From contig NZ_JACZCS010000050.1 in the NCBI RefSeq assembly GCF_014904745.1, forward strand, positions 248,001 through 312,000: 64,000 nucleotides of DNA, read 5' to 3'. This DNA is from Oricola nitratireducens (lineage in GTDB: Bacteria; Pseudomonadota; Alphaproteobacteria; Rhizobiales; Rhizobiaceae). The notes below the pieces were generated by a model that did no database searches, was not told where the DNA came from, and worked only from the letters and a program-made list of their open reading frames with translations. How positions within the stretch are numbered: the first letter of the stretch is position 1; the number at the start of each line of letters is the position of its first letter. This document shows positions 38,272-48,425 of the stretch, piece after piece. Made by a program: the position numbers and the translations under genes.

Positions 38272-39636
38272 TTGGCTAGACGTCTAGCGACGTGGATTAC
38301 CGCAGGCGCAGTTCTTTTCAGCGCGGCATTTCCCGTGCATGCCCAGCAATCCAGGCTTCCGATCGTGCGCGATGCGGAAATAGAGAAGCTGTTGAGCGAC
38401 TATGCGACGCCGCTGCTCAAGGCTGCCGGATTGCAAAGCCGCCACACCGAGGTCGTGCTCGTCAACTCGCCATCCTTCAACGCCTTCGTTTCGGGGCGCA
38501 AGATCTTCGTCAACACCGGCACGATCATCGAATCGGACACGCCGAACGAGGTGATCGGTGTCCTGGCGCATGAAATCGGGCATCTTGCCGGAGGGCACCA
38601 GCAGCGTCTGCGCCAGCAGCTTGACCGGGCACAGACGATCTCGGTCGTCACTGCCCTGCTCGGCATGTCCGCGGCTATCGCCGGCGGCGCCACCGGCAAC
38701 CGGGCGGCCGCCCACGCCGGCACGGGGCTGGCGATCGGCGGCGCCGAAGCCGCCAAACGCGGCCTGTTGACCTATCAGCGCAGCGAGGAGCTGACGGCCG
38801 ACCGCTCGGCCGTCAGCTACCTGAACAAGACACACCAGTCGCCGAAGGGGCTGTTGACGACCTTCGAGCATCTGCAGCGCTCGATCGCGCTGATCAGCGA
38901 CCGAATCGATCCCTACCGGGTCAGCCATCCGATGCCGCGCGACCGCATTTCCGCGCTTGAGGACATCGCGAAGAAAAGCCCGTATTTCAACAAGACCGAT
39001 TCCGCCAAACTGCAGGAACGCCACGACATGGCGCGCGCAAAGATCCTCGCCTATACGGGCGGGCCGTCGGCGGTGGAAAGCTTTGCCAGGAAGACCAAGA
39101 GCCCGCGCGCCGCGCAGTATGGACGCGCGATTGCGACATTCCTCTACGGATCGCCGCGCCAGGCGCTGCCGATGATCGACAAGCTGATCGCCGGCGATCG
39201 CTCCAATCCCTATTTCTACGAAATAAAGGGCGAGATCGAGTTGAAGGCGCAGGACGCCAAGGGCGCCGTCGCCGCGTTCAGCCAGGCCGTGAAATACGAA
39301 AAGGACGGCTCGGGGCTGATCCAGAGTTCGCTCGGCCATGCACTGGTGCTGGAAGGCGATCCGCAGAGCCTGCGGCGCGCGGTCGGCGAACTGGAAGTCT
39401 CGCTGTCGATCGACCCGGTCAATCCGGCCGCCTACCAGCACCTCGCCATGGCCTACGGACGGCTCGGCGATATCGGTAACGCGGATCTGGCCACGGCGGA
39501 AGAAAATTTTCATTCCGGCCGGTATAGGGATGCAAAGGCTTTTGCCGCGCGCGCCAAACGCCGTTTCAAGAAGGATTCGCCGGAGTGGCTCCGTGCGGAC
39601 GACATTCAACGTTTTCAAATCCCGCGGTCTCGCTGA
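38272..39636 (+). CDS. M48 family metalloprotease with TPR-like C-terminus (BepA-like)
   Basis: A 454-residue exported zinc protease. A signal peptide (LARRLATWITAGAVLFSAAFPVHA), the HExxH motif in AHEIGHLAGGH, the third ligand region EELTADRSAV, then helical TPR-like repeats in the C-terminal half. BepA in E. coli handles LptD and BAM assembly. TTG at 38272 with GGAG upstream places the signal peptide at the N-terminus; ATG at 38197 would need an unlikely extension. A DsbA-like gene follows 25 bases later, suggesting a shared role in envelope quality control. Confidence 0.88.
   Translation: MARRLATWITAGAVLFSAAFPVHAQQSRLPIVRDAEIEKLLSDYATPLLKAAGLQSRHTEVVLVNSPSFNAFVSGRKIFVNTGTIIESDTPNEVIGVLAHEIGHLAGGHQQRLRQQLDRAQTISVVTALLGMSAAIAGGATGNRAAAHAGTGLAIGGAEAAKRGLLTYQRSEELTADRSAVSYLNKTHQSPKGLLTTFEHLQRSIALISDRIDPYRVSHPMPRDRISALEDIAKKSPYFNKTDSAKLQERHDMARAKILAYTGGPSAVESFARKTKSPRAAQYGRAIATFLYGSPRQALPMIDKLIAGDRSNPYFYEIKGEIELKAQDAKGAVAAFSQAVKYEKDGSGLIQSSLGHALVLEGDPQSLRRAVGELEVSLSIDPVNPAAYQHLAMAYGRLGDIGNADLATAEENFHSGRYRDAKAFAARAKRRFKKDSPEWLRADDIQRFQIPRSR
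38275..38288. other. Perfect 14-bp palindrome at the start of the M48 gene
   Basis: GCTAGACGTCTAGC directly follows the proposed TTG start and encodes codons 2-6. It could fold in the mRNA start region or bind a protein. It may be chance. Confidence 0.3.
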
Positions 39637-39661
39637 CCCACAAGTTTCGAAAGGTCCGTAT

Positions 39662-40432
39662 ATGACATTCAGTCTTCGCAAGTTCCTCCTGACATCAGCG
39701 GTCGCGGCTACCGTCGTGTTGCCGGCCGCCGCCGGCCCGGCCGCCGCGTTCGATGCGGCGCAGCGCAAGGAGATCGAGTCGATCGTCCGCGACTACCTGC
39801 TCGCCAATCCCGAAGTGATGCTGGAAGTGCAGGACGCGCTCGAAGCCAAGCAGACCGCCGCGCAGCGCGATCAGCAGAAGGATGCGATTACCGCGCAGAG
39901 CACGAAGATCTTCGACAACGCGACCGATCCGGTTCTCGGCAATCCCGACGGCACCGCCACGGTGGTCGAGTTCTTCGACTACAATTGCGGCTACTGCCGG
40001 CGCGCGCTCAGCGACATGGTTTCGATGATGGAGAACGACAGCGAGTTGAAATTCGTGCTGAAGGAATTCCCGATCCTCGGCCCGGATTCGGTCGCCGCGC
40101 ATCGCGTGGCGTTCGCCTTCAACGATCTCTATCCGGACAAATACACCGCCTTCCACCTGCGCCTGCTCGGGTTCGACGGACGCGCCGATGAGGATGTCGC
40201 AATACGCATCGCGAAGGAACTCGGCGCCGACGAGGACGCGCTGCGCGCGAAGATGGCCGATGCCAGCGTCACGCAGCGGATCCAGGCGACCTACAAGCTC
40301 GCCAACGACCTCGGCATCAACGGCACGCCCGCCTATGTGATCGGCGACGAAGTGATCTCCGGCGCCCTCGGAGAGGACGTCCTGACCACCAAGGTCGCCA
40401 ATGTGCGCGCCTGCGGTTCGACTGTCTGCTAG
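39662..40432 (+). CDS. DsbA family thiol:disulfide interchange protein
   Basis: A 256-residue periplasmic thioredoxin-fold protein: signal peptide (about 1-29), a charged helical N-terminal extension (30-80) of the kind that trimerises ScsC/Com1-type proteins, the active site C109-G-Y-C112 in FFDYNCGYC, the cis-Pro block GTPAYVIGD, and two Cys at the C-terminus. It may act as oxidase or isomerase in the periplasm. AAAGG precedes the ATG. It is probably co-transcribed with the M48 protease. Confidence 0.92.
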   Translation: MTFSLRKFLLTSAVAATVVLPAAAGPAAAFDAAQRKEIESIVRDYLLANPEVMLEVQDALEAKQTAAQRDQQKDAITAQSTKIFDNATDPVLGNPDGTATVVEFFDYNCGYCRRALSDMVSMMENDSELKFVLKEFPILGPDSVAAHRVAFAFNDLYPDKYTAFHLRLLGFDGRADEDVAIRIAKELGADEDALRAKMADASVTQRIQATYKLANDLGINGTPAYVIGDEVISGALGEDVLTTKVANVRACGSTVC

Positions 40433-40592
40433 GCGACGCAAAGCGGTTCAGGGTTTTTCGCGTGCAAAATCATGTGCGCATGACGGGTTTTGGCGGGCAA
40501 AAGGGGGCAAACCCCTTGCCCGCGGCTCCCGCAAGCACTACCCATCCGCGAACGGCAATTCGCGACAACAACGAATGACGGCGAACCGCGCG

Positions 40593-41039
40593 ATGGCACA
40601 AAGCATCCTGATCCTCAACGGCCCGAATCTGAACCTGCTCGGCAGGCGCGAACCGGCGACCTACGGATCACAGACGCTGGGCGACGTGGTTGCGGCCTGC
40701 GAAAGCCTCGGCAAGGAACTCGGCTTCGAGGTCTCGGCTTTCCAGTCGAACCACGAGGGCGAACTCGTCGACCGGCTGCAGCAGGCCGGCATCGATGGCA
40801 CGGGCGTGGTGTTCAATCCGGGCGCCTATTCGCACACTTCGGTGGCGTTGCGCGACGCGATCGCGGGATCGGGAGCGGTGGTTGTGGAGATTCATATCTC
40901 CAACATCCATTCTCGCGAACATTTCCGCCATCGCTCATACGTCACCCCGGTGGCGAAGGGCATGATCTGCGGTCTCGGCACCGAGGGCTATTTGCTTGCG
41001 ATGCGCGCACTGGCCGTTCATATGAGAAACGACGGATAA
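40593..41039 (+). CDS. aroQ: Type II 3-dehydroquinate dehydratase
   Basis: A 148-residue type II enzyme of the shikimate pathway. ILNGPNLNLLGRREPATYGSQTL carries the flexible lid with the catalytic Arg and Tyr, FQSNHEGELVDRL follows, and VVFNPGAYSHTSVALRDA and VEIHISNIHSREHFRHRS contribute the His and substrate contacts. Starts at 40593 (MAQSILILNG) or 40575 are both possible; neither has a strong ribosome-binding site. It leads directly into accB-accC, as in many rhizobia. Confidence 0.96.
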   Translation: MAQSILILNGPNLNLLGRREPATYGSQTLGDVVAACESLGKELGFEVSAFQSNHEGELVDRLQQAGIDGTGVVFNPGAYSHTSVALRDAIAGSGAVVVEIHISNIHSREHFRHRSYVTPVAKGMICGLGTEGYLLAMRALAVHMRNDG

Positions 41040-41057
41040 GAGATATTCGAGGGCAAC

Positions 41058-41531
41058 ATGGCTGAACGCAAGCCGGCGATTGACACGGGGCTGGTCAAAG
41101 ACCTCGCCGCCATTCTGACGGAAACCGACCTCACCGAAATCGAGATCGAGCAGGGCGATTTGCGCATTCGCGTATCGCGCGAAATGCCGGCGCCAGCCTA
41201 TGTCCAGGCGGCTCCGGTCCCGCAGGCCGCGGCGGCAGCGCCGCAGCCGGCCGCAGCCCACCAGGCACCGCAGGGCGAGGCCGCACCGGCACGCTCCGGC
41301 CATGAAGTGCCCTCGCCGATGGTAGGAACCGCCTATCTTTCGCCCGCGCCGGGCGCCGCTCCGTTCGTCGAAGTCGGCCAGACGGTCAAGGAAGGCCAGA
41401 CCTTGCTGATCATCGAGGCGATGAAGACGATGAACCAGATCCCGGCGACGCGCGCCGGCACGATCACGGAGATCCTCGTCACTGATTCCGAGCCCGTCGA
41501 ATACGGCCAGCCGCTCGTGGTCATCGCGTAA
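41058..41531 (+). CDS. accB: Acetyl-CoA carboxylase biotin carboxyl carrier protein
   Basis: A 157-residue BCCP: an N-terminal helical part, an Ala/Pro-rich linker (about 44-80), and a biotinyl domain with EAMKTMNQI, where Lys123 is biotinylated. It carries the carboxyl group from AccC to the AccAD transferase in fatty acid synthesis. It is followed 10 bases later by accC. Confidence 0.98.
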   Translation: MAERKPAIDTGLVKDLAAILTETDLTEIEIEQGDLRIRVSREMPAPAYVQAAPVPQAAAAAPQPAAAHQAPQGEAAPARSGHEVPSPMVGTAYLSPAPGAAPFVEVGQTVKEGQTLLIIEAMKTMNQIPATRAGTITEILVTDSEPVEYGQPLVVIA

Positions 41532-41541
41532 GGCGGGCGGC

Positions 41542-42891
<1,350 letters not shown>

Positions 42892-42948
42892 CGGTATCGC
42901 CGGAACCAATCCCGGAGGCGGCCGCGCGCACGGCAGGAATGCCAGCCG

Positions 42949-43569
42949 ATGACACGTGACGGAAACGAAGTGAAACGGCGCGCCCTGACACCGCAGATCC
43001 TGTTGCGCGCCTATGCGGCGGGCATCTTTCCGATGGCCGACGACGCCAATGATCCGGAGATCTTCTGGGTCCAGCCGGAAATGCGCGGCGTCATCCCGCT
43101 CGACGCGTTTCACGTTCCCAAAAGCCTCGCCAAGAGGGTGCGCCAGGCGCCCTACGACATCCGCTTCAACACCGCCTTTCGCGCCGTGATCGCCGCCTGC
43201 GCGGAAACGACGGAGACGCGCGAGCGCACCTGGATCAACTGGCCGATCCGCGAACTCTATTGCCAGTTGCACGAAATGGGGCACGCGCATTCGGTGGAGG
43301 CCTGGGAGGACGACCAACTCGTCGGTGGGCTTTACGGCGTCAGCCTGGGGCGCGCGTTTTTCGGCGAAAGCATGTTTTCGCGCAAGACCGACGCGTCGAA
43401 GATCTGCCTCGTGCATCTTGTCGAACGGCTGAAGGAGCGCGGTTTCATCCTGCTGGACACGCAGTTCACGACCGACCACCTGAAGCGGTTCGGCGCCATC
43501 GACGTGCCCCACGAGGAATACGAGGACATGCTGGCCGAAGCGCTGATCGGCGAAGCGAAGTTCGGTTGA
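42949..43569 (+). CDS. aat: Leucyl/phenylalanyl-tRNA--protein transferase
   Basis: A 206-residue Aat. [54 protein letters not shown] and [18 protein letters not shown] are family blocks. It attaches Leu or Phe to proteins beginning with Lys or Arg, marking them for ClpS/ClpAP degradation. It follows accC by 57 bases on the same strand and may share its transcript. Confidence 0.96.
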   Translation: MTRDGNEVKRRALTPQILLRAYAAGIFPMADDANDPEIFWVQPEMRGVIPLDAFHVPKSLAKRVRQAPYDIRFNTAFRAVIAACAETTETRERTWINWPIRELYCQLHEMGHAHSVEAWEDDQLVGGLYGVSLGRAFFGESMFSRKTDASKICLVHLVERLKERGFILLDTQFTTDHLKRFGAIDVPHEEYEDMLAEALIGEAKFG

Positions 43570-43582
43570 GTGCGAAGGCGGC

Positions 43583-44020
43583 TTACTTGTCGGCGGGCTG
43601 CTTGCCGGCCGACTGCTCGTCCGGCGGCGGGACGTCGGAGTTCTGCTTGCAGCCTTTCAGCCAGACGTCATAGACCGGATGCTCCACGGCGTTCAGGCCG
43701 GGGCTGTCGGCGTACATCCAGCCGGTAAAGATGCGCCGGATCTTGCGGTCGAGGGTGATTTCGTCGACCTCGACAAAGGAATCAGACCCCGGCGCCTCGT
43801 TGTCGGTGCGTGAATAGCACACGCGCGGCGTCACCTGCAGCGCGCCGAACTGCACCGTCTCGTTGATATAGACGTCGAAGGTGATGGTGCGGCCGGTGAT
43901 CTTGTCGATGCCGGAGAACTGCGCCACCGGATTTTCCGACCGCTCGGCCAAGGCCGGCGCCGCGGCAACCGTGGCCGCGAACACGCCGAGAGCCGCCATA
44001 GACTTGAGAAAACCGGGCAT
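43583..44020 (-). CDS. DUF2155 domain-containing exported protein
   Basis: A 145-residue protein with a signal peptide (MPGFLKSMAALGVFAATVAA...LA) and a DUF2155 domain: AQFSGIDKITGRTITFDVYINETVQFGALQVTPRVCYSR and IFTGWMYADSPGLNAVEHPVYDVWLKGC. Two Cys could form a disulfide in the periplasm. Function unknown. ATG at 44020 with AGGAC upstream is preferred to 44065. The NDUFA12 gene lies upstream on the same strand, a common alphaproteobacterial pairing. Confidence 0.88.
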   Translation of the reverse strand: MPGFLKSMAALGVFAATVAAAPALAERSENPVAQFSGIDKITGRTITFDVYINETVQFGALQVTPRVCYSRTDNEAPGSDSFVEVDEITLDRKIRRIFTGWMYADSPGLNAVEHPVYDVWLKGCKQNSDVPPPDEQSAGKQPADK

Positions 44021-44122
44021 TGTCGTCCTGTGCAATTTACGGTTCCGCCGAATGACCGGAATCACTAATGCATAGTTGTGGCAGAAGCGCGGTCGCGATG
44101 CGACCTGCCGCAGAAAGTCCGC

Positions 44123-44521
44123 CTATTCGCCGGGCGTCCATGCGTCGTAGTCGCCGGTGACGACCGGACGGCTTTCCGGCGTGTACATGGAGCCATGCGG
44201 ACGGTAAGCGCCAGAGGTGCCGGTCTTGTTCGGCTTATGCGGCTTCTGCCACTCGCGCGGCTTGTAATCTTCCTTCGACGGCGGCGTGTCGGTGCGATGG
44301 TGCATCCAACCGTGCCAGCCCGGTGGAATCGAGGTCGCCTCGGCATAGCCGTTGTAGATCACCCAGCGGCGCGTGCGCCCTTCGGCGTCCTTGCCGCCCT
44401 GGTAATAGACATTGCCGAATTCGTCCTCGCCGACGTGTTCGCCCTTGCGCCATGTGTGGAAGCGCGTTCCGAGCGTCTGGCCGTTCCACCAGGTGAAGAA
44501 CTGAATGAGGAAGTCTTTCAT
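44123..44521 (-). CDS. NADH:ubiquinone oxidoreductase accessory subunit (NDUFA12 family)
   Basis: A 132-residue homologue of mitochondrial NDUFA12 (B17.2). The block WWNGQTLGTRFHTWRKGEHVGEDEFGNVYYQ and WVIYNGYAEATSIPPGWHGWMHHRTDTPP are characteristic. In alphaproteobacteria this protein is a supernumerary subunit of respiratory complex I. It lies away from the nuo operon, as is usual, and upstream of the DUF2155 gene. Confidence 0.95.
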   Translation of the reverse strand: MKDFLIQFFTWWNGQTLGTRFHTWRKGEHVGEDEFGNVYYQGGKDAEGRTRRWVIYNGYAEATSIPPGWHGWMHHRTDTPPSKEDYKPREWQKPHKPNKTGTSGAYRPHGSMYTPESRPVVTGDYDAWTPGE

Positions 44522-44603
44522 CGTGTCATGTCCGGCGCGGTTTCGTCGCTTCCCCGCTTATGGCGCTGCGAAAGGGCGAATGCAAGCCGATGCGGCGCGC
44601 AAA

Positions 44604-45077
44604 TCAGCGCAATTTCATCTTGAAGCCGGCATGCGACTTCACGAAGCCGAGCCGTTCGTAGAATCGATGCGCGCCGGTGCGCACCGCGTTCGACATCAGA
44701 TCGACCAGGCCGACGCCCTCGGCGCGCCCGAGTTCGACGCAATGACGCATCAGCGCCTCGCCATACCCCCTGCCGCGCATGTCGCCGCGCACCTGCACGG
44801 CCTCGATCGTCATCTTGGTGGAGCCGCGTCCGGTAAGCGTGGTGATGAAGGTTATCTGCGCGGTGCCGACGACGGCGCCGTCGGCCTCGATCACCAGAAG
44901 CCGGTTGTCCGGGCTTTCCTCGATGCGGCGAAAGGCGGCGAGATAGGCCGGCAGAAAAGCGGGATCGGCCGTGTCGCCGTGGCCGCCCTTGTCGTCGGCG
45001 GCGAAGATCGCCGCAAGCGCGGGTATGTCGGCCTCGACCGCATCGCGGATGACCGGATTGTCGTCGGATTGCAGCAA
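44604..45077 (-). CDS. GNAT family N-acetyltransferase
   Basis: The 157-residue product is a GNAT acetyltransferase: IRDAVEADIPALAAIFA at the start, and VQVRGDMRGRGYGEALMRHCVELGRAEG is motif A with the acetyl-CoA pyrophosphate loop (R-G-x-G-Y/x-G). HRFYERLGFVKSHAGFKMKL ends it. TTG at 45077 follows AGGAA closely and lies 8 bases past the tag stop; no ATG is available nearby. Substrate unknown. Confidence 0.82.
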   Translation of the reverse strand: MLQSDDNPVIRDAVEADIPALAAIFAADDKGGHGDTADPAFLPAYLAAFRRIEESPDNRLLVIEADGAVVGTAQITFITTLTGRGSTKMTIEAVQVRGDMRGRGYGEALMRHCVELGRAEGVGLVDLMSNAVRTGAHRFYERLGFVKSHAGFKMKLR

Positions 45078-45085
45078 GCGCGTTC

Positions 45086-45754
45086 CTAACCGATGCTCAT
45101 CGCCAAAGTCCGGCTGATCTCCTTCATCGACCGCCCGGATTCCTTGGCCCAGCCGTTGAAGGCGGCCTGCACGGACTTCATCGCCGCTTTCGAGGTCGGT
45201 TCCTTGTCGACCACGCCCTCGGCGATCAGCCTGGCGGCGACGTCGCGCGACAGGACATAGCTGTCCGCGCCCATGAAGCGGAGGAAATACTGGCCCGTAT
45301 TGCCGCCAAGGCGCGAACCGCGCTTCTTCAGGAGATCGAGAAGTCCGGCATAGTCCTCCGCCGGCCAGTTGGCGACGAAACCGCCGACGGACCCGTGTTC
45401 GGCGGCGAGTTCGCGGAAGAAGACCGCATTTTCCTGCACCGACCGGATCTTGGTGCCGTGGCGCACGATGCGGCTGTCGGAGGACAGGCGGGCAATGTCG
45501 TCGTCGTTCAGCATGGCGCAACGGCCGAGATCGAAACCCTCAAAGGCCTGCTCGAAGCCCGGCCACATGGCCTCGACGACCTTCCAGTTGAAACCGGCGT
45601 TGAAGATGCATTTCGCCGCGCAGGCAAGCCAGCGGTCGTCGGGAATCGCGGCCAGATCGGATGCCTGCAACGGCGGCTCCAGCAATGCTTCGAGCGCATC
45701 CGCGCCGCCCTTGCGATCCGCCGCGATGGCGAAAATCTCCTCAAACGAGCGCAT
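45086..45754 (-). CDS. tag: DNA-3-methyladenine glycosylase I family protein
   Basis: The 222-residue product matches the Tag family of HhH glycosylases, which remove 3-methyladenine from alkylated DNA. Visible are AKCIFNAGFNWKVVEAMWPGFEQAF and KIRSVQENAVFFREL in the middle, and GSRLGGNTGQYFLRFMGADSYVL. It is a diverged, longer member, so substrate range is less sure. A GTG at 45760 is an alternative start. It overlaps the end of the DUF427 gene. Confidence 0.8.
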   Translation of the reverse strand: MRSFEEIFAIAADRKGGADALEALLEPPLQASDLAAIPDDRWLACAAKCIFNAGFNWKVVEAMWPGFEQAFEGFDLGRCAMLNDDDIARLSSDSRIVRHGTKIRSVQENAVFFRELAAEHGSVGGFVANWPAEDYAGLLDLLKKRGSRLGGNTGQYFLRFMGADSYVLSRDVAARLIAEGVVDKEPTSKAAMKSVQAAFNGWAKESGRSMKEISRTLAMSIG

Positions 45755-46127
45755 CGTCACCGACTTCCTCGATCGTCACCTTGGGCGGCCAGAACGCGAC
45801 ATGGCCACGCAACTGCTCCGACCACTCGAATGGGCGGTCATAGGTCCAGGCGATCTCCTCGCCGTTCAGGCTGAAATAGGAGGCATCTCCCTTGAGCGGA
45901 CAATGGGTGCTCTTGTCCTGCAGCGGCTCGAGCGGAGCGATAACGTCATCGAGCGGTATGTAGAGCACCGGATCGTAGACGTCCCTGCCGGTCTCGAGGA
46001 CACGCAACGCCTGCGTCGTTTCGGCAATTGTCATTCCGCCCTTTCGGATTCGCACCGTCGCCTTGACCGGCTTGATGCGCATGAAGTGGGCGTCGTTGTC
46101 CGGGTTATGGATGGTCAGGCGCGTCAT
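45741..46127 (-). CDS. DUF427 domain-containing protein
   Basis: A 128-residue single-domain DUF427 protein: VRIRKGGMTIAETTQALRVLETGRDVYDPVLYIPLDDV and CPLKGDASYFSLNG...AWTYDRP. The family forms a small beta-rich fold of unknown function. It overlaps the start of tag by about 14 bases, so DUF427-tag-GNAT form one transcription unit. Confidence 0.9.
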   Translation of the reverse strand: MTRLTIHNPDNDAHFMRIKPVKATVRIRKGGMTIAETTQALRVLETGRDVYDPVLYIPLDDVIAPLEPLQDKSTHCPLKGDASYFSLNGEEIAWTYDRPFEWSEQLRGHVAFWPPKVTIEEVGDDALV

Positions 46128-46215
46128 TTCTTCTTCCTCGCATCTCCAACGGCGGGACGGTATTCCGCTTTTCGCCGCCGTGCTAGCCTCGGCCCATCAC
46201 GAACAGGAGAGCGGC

Positions 46216-46641
46216 ATGTCCAGGCGATTTCCCCTCATGGCGGTTTCCGCCGCCCTCGCCCTGTGCGGACCGGCATTGGCACAGGACGGGCCGAAGGGCA
46301 TCGCCTTCGTGCAGGCGCCCGAACAGGGCGGCGGCGTGTGCACCGGCGCGACGCCGGAAGAAGGATTCGCCTGCGCGGTCAAGCAATGCATGGAGAACGG
46401 CGCCGCCGACGCGGACTGTGTCCGCACCAACTGGTGCCAGCCGGCCGGCTGGAGCGTCGACATCTTCGTGCAGCACCAGGAAGGCCCGCACTGGCACGAG
46501 GTGATCTGCGGCATGCCGTCGGAAGCGATCGCGAAGGCCGCCGCATCCCATTTGTGCGACATGAACGAACGCGACTACCTGATTGCCTGCACGGTAGTGC
46601 AGGTCTACGACCCGGAGGGAATTGTGACTATCACCCCCTAG
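46216..46641 (+). CDS. Cys-rich exported protein of unknown function
   Basis: A 141-residue protein with a signal peptide (MSRRFPLMAVSAALALCGPALA) and eight Cys in the mature part, spaced to make up to four disulfides, with stretches GFACAVKQCMENGAADADC and HEVICGMPS. It is probably periplasmic. AGGAGA precedes the ATG. I do not recognise the family. Confidence 0.7.
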   Translation: MSRRFPLMAVSAALALCGPALAQDGPKGIAFVQAPEQGGGVCTGATPEEGFACAVKQCMENGAADADCVRTNWCQPAGWSVDIFVQHQEGPHWHEVICGMPSEAIAKAAASHLCDMNERDYLIACTVVQVYDPEGIVTITP

Positions 46642-46689
46642 AAAAGGCTTCCATCCGAATGTAATACTGGCAATGCTAGTAATTTCCCC

Positions 46690-47778
46690 TTGACGGAAAG
46701 ACTGCCGGTGAAGGCCTATGTTGTCGAACCAGACGGAACCGCTAAAGATTTAGACGGCCGAACAATATTCTTCTCGTTTGAACGGTTCAAAAATGAGGTC
46801 TGTCAACGTGGGCATTGCTTTGTCTGCGGCGCCACTCTCAGCAATCGCTTCAATAGTGAGCACGTCTTCCCTAACTGGTTGCTAAGGCACTGTGGAATAC
46901 ACGATGAGACTTTAAATTTACCAAATGGCGCCGAGGCAAGGTACAGTACATATAAGATCTCCTGCTGCCAGGAATGCAATGGCCTGCTCGCCTATATATA
47001 CGAGACACCGATAAGCAAAGTAGTTATGGGTGGCTATGATAGCTTATTAGAGTACTTAAGAAGCGGCGGTCATGAAAAGGTTTGCGGCTGGCTGTCCCTA
47101 ATATTCTTGAAGGTTCACTTAAAAGATTTTCGGAATAGAATTTCGCCCGATCATCGCAAAGACAATGGAATGATCGGCGATCAATATGAGTTAAGCGAAT
47201 TACATCACATACATGCCGTGGCCCGCGCTGCAACGGCTGGCGTTCAGATTGACAGGGATGTTTATGGAACTCTTGTCATCTTACAATTGGACGCCTCCAA
47301 AAAGGAGACCCCGTTTGATTATGCTGATAATTTAGCGGGCCGCACCCTCCTTATTCAGATTAAAGATATTGCTCTTATTTATGTTCTAGACGACTGCGGA
47401 GCTACGGGAGGAATGCTGAGTGAGAAGTTAAAAAAGTTGCCACACCCAATATCTGCAATCCAGTTGCGCGAAGTTTACGCGAGACACCTAACCGCTAATA
47501 TTCACATCAAGAAAAGCCCTAAATTTCGGACAGAGTTTTTTGGACCTGATAAGAAACCTAGAATTACTGTGGATCTTCCAGTTCTGGAAATTTACGACTA
47601 TGAGCCTAGCATCTTCGGACGAATGTTCGCCGGCGCTCTTGGCAATCTCGCGGAAGGAATAATTGTCGATGGCAGGTCCGGAAAAGAGGCCCTCGAAATC
47701 ATAGCGACAGGCCGCGTCTCATTTCTATTTGACGAAGAGGGCGAGGTGAGAAATGCCAACATGGAAGAGGGAGACTAG
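46690..47778 (+). CDS. Orphan HNH-like (zinc-finger nuclease-type) protein, probably acquired
   Basis: A 362-residue protein with an HNH/His-Me-like front end: C43-x2-C46 (CFVCGA), NSEHVFPNWLL with His58, then CCQECN (92-97) before the conserved Asn97. This resembles HNH-endonuclease modules that bind Zn through two CxxC pairs. The remaining 260 residues match nothing I recognise. Its base composition is clearly more AT-rich than the genes on both sides, and it uses many AT-ending codons, suggesting horizontal transfer. The start is TTG 46690 or GTG 46708; the latter has GAAAG upstream. Confidence 0.65.
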   Translation: MTERLPVKAYVVEPDGTAKDLDGRTIFFSFERFKNEVCQRGHCFVCGATLSNRFNSEHVFPNWLLRHCGIHDETLNLPNGAEARYSTYKISCCQECNGLLAYIYETPISKVVMGGYDSLLEYLRSGGHEKVCGWLSLIFLKVHLKDFRNRISPDHRKDNGMIGDQYELSELHHIHAVARAATAGVQIDRDVYGTLVILQLDASKKETPFDYADNLAGRTLLIQIKDIALIYVLDDCGATGGMLSEKLKKLPHPISAIQLREVYARHLTANIHIKKSPKFRTEFFGPDKKPRITVDLPVLEIYDYEPSIFGRMFAGALGNLAEGIIVDGRSGKEALEIIATGRVSFLFDEEGEVRNANMEEGD

Positions 47779-47923
47779 TAGCCCCGACACTGCGATAAAG
47801 AATTCGAATGGGGGGCATATCGGAAGCGGCCTTTAGCGACCTCGGAAAAACCGCAAAGGTTTTATCCCTCAAATGGAAATTACTCCCCGCATAAGTGGCG
47901 TGTAGAAGGTAAACGGCCCGCGC
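47779..47923. other. Intergenic region after the HNH-like gene, with a hairpin
   Basis: These 145 bases hold no gene. A stem-loop AAAACC/GGTTTT with the loop GCAAA (47847-47863) may terminate the HNH-like gene. No clear flanking direct repeat or attachment site is visible. Confidence 0.4.
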
Positions 47924-48412
47924 CTACCAGATCACCTTTTCCATGATGACGGCGGGAATGCCGGAGCCCTTGACGCCGCAATCGGGCGTCGTACCGACCT
48001 GCTTGAAGCCATTGCGCTCGTAAAAGGCGACGGCGCGGTCATTGGCTTCCTCCACCTCGAGGCGGATCTTGCGGACATCGGGGAAGCAGGCCTCGACCTC
48101 GATCAGCAGCATCTTGCCGACGCCCGCGCCCTGCGCCGACGGGCGGACATAGAGCTGGTGCAGCATCGAGGTTTCGGAATCGATCTGGCTGACGAAGGCC
48201 ATGCCGGAGATTTCGGCGCCGTCGTCGCAGACGATGAATTCCGAGCGCGGCTTGGACAGACGCTGCTTCAGCGCGGCCACAGAGTGCCAGGAGCCAGTCA
48301 GTTCGGCGACCTTCTCCTTGCCGTAGATCGCGTCGTAGGTGTCGTGCCATGTCTCGGACAACATGGCGCTGATGGTCTCCAAATCCTCCAGCGATGCCGT
48401 CCGTAACCACAT
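47924..48412 (-). CDS. GNAT family N-acetyltransferase
   Basis: A 162-residue GNAT enzyme. Motif A is HQLYVRPSAQGAGVGKMLLIEVE, with the acetyl-CoA loop Q-G-A-G-V-G, and motif B includes LEVEEANDRAVAFYERNGF. It lies 13 bases downstream of gatB on the same strand and may be translated from the gatB transcript. Substrate unknown. Confidence 0.88.
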   Translation of the reverse strand: MWLRTASLEDLETISAMLSETWHDTYDAIYGKEKVAELTGSWHSVAALKQRLSKPRSEFIVCDDGAEISGMAFVSQIDSETSMLHQLYVRPSAQGAGVGKMLLIEVEACFPDVRKIRLEVEEANDRAVAFYERNGFKQVGTTPDCGVKGSGIPAVIMEKVIW

Positions 48413-48425
48413 GGCGCGGGTCCTC

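Noticed and set aside
46642-47923. A larger mobile element or genomic island around the HNH-like gene
   Set aside because: No integrase, transposase, direct repeats or tRNA is visible; only the single AT-rich gene stands out.
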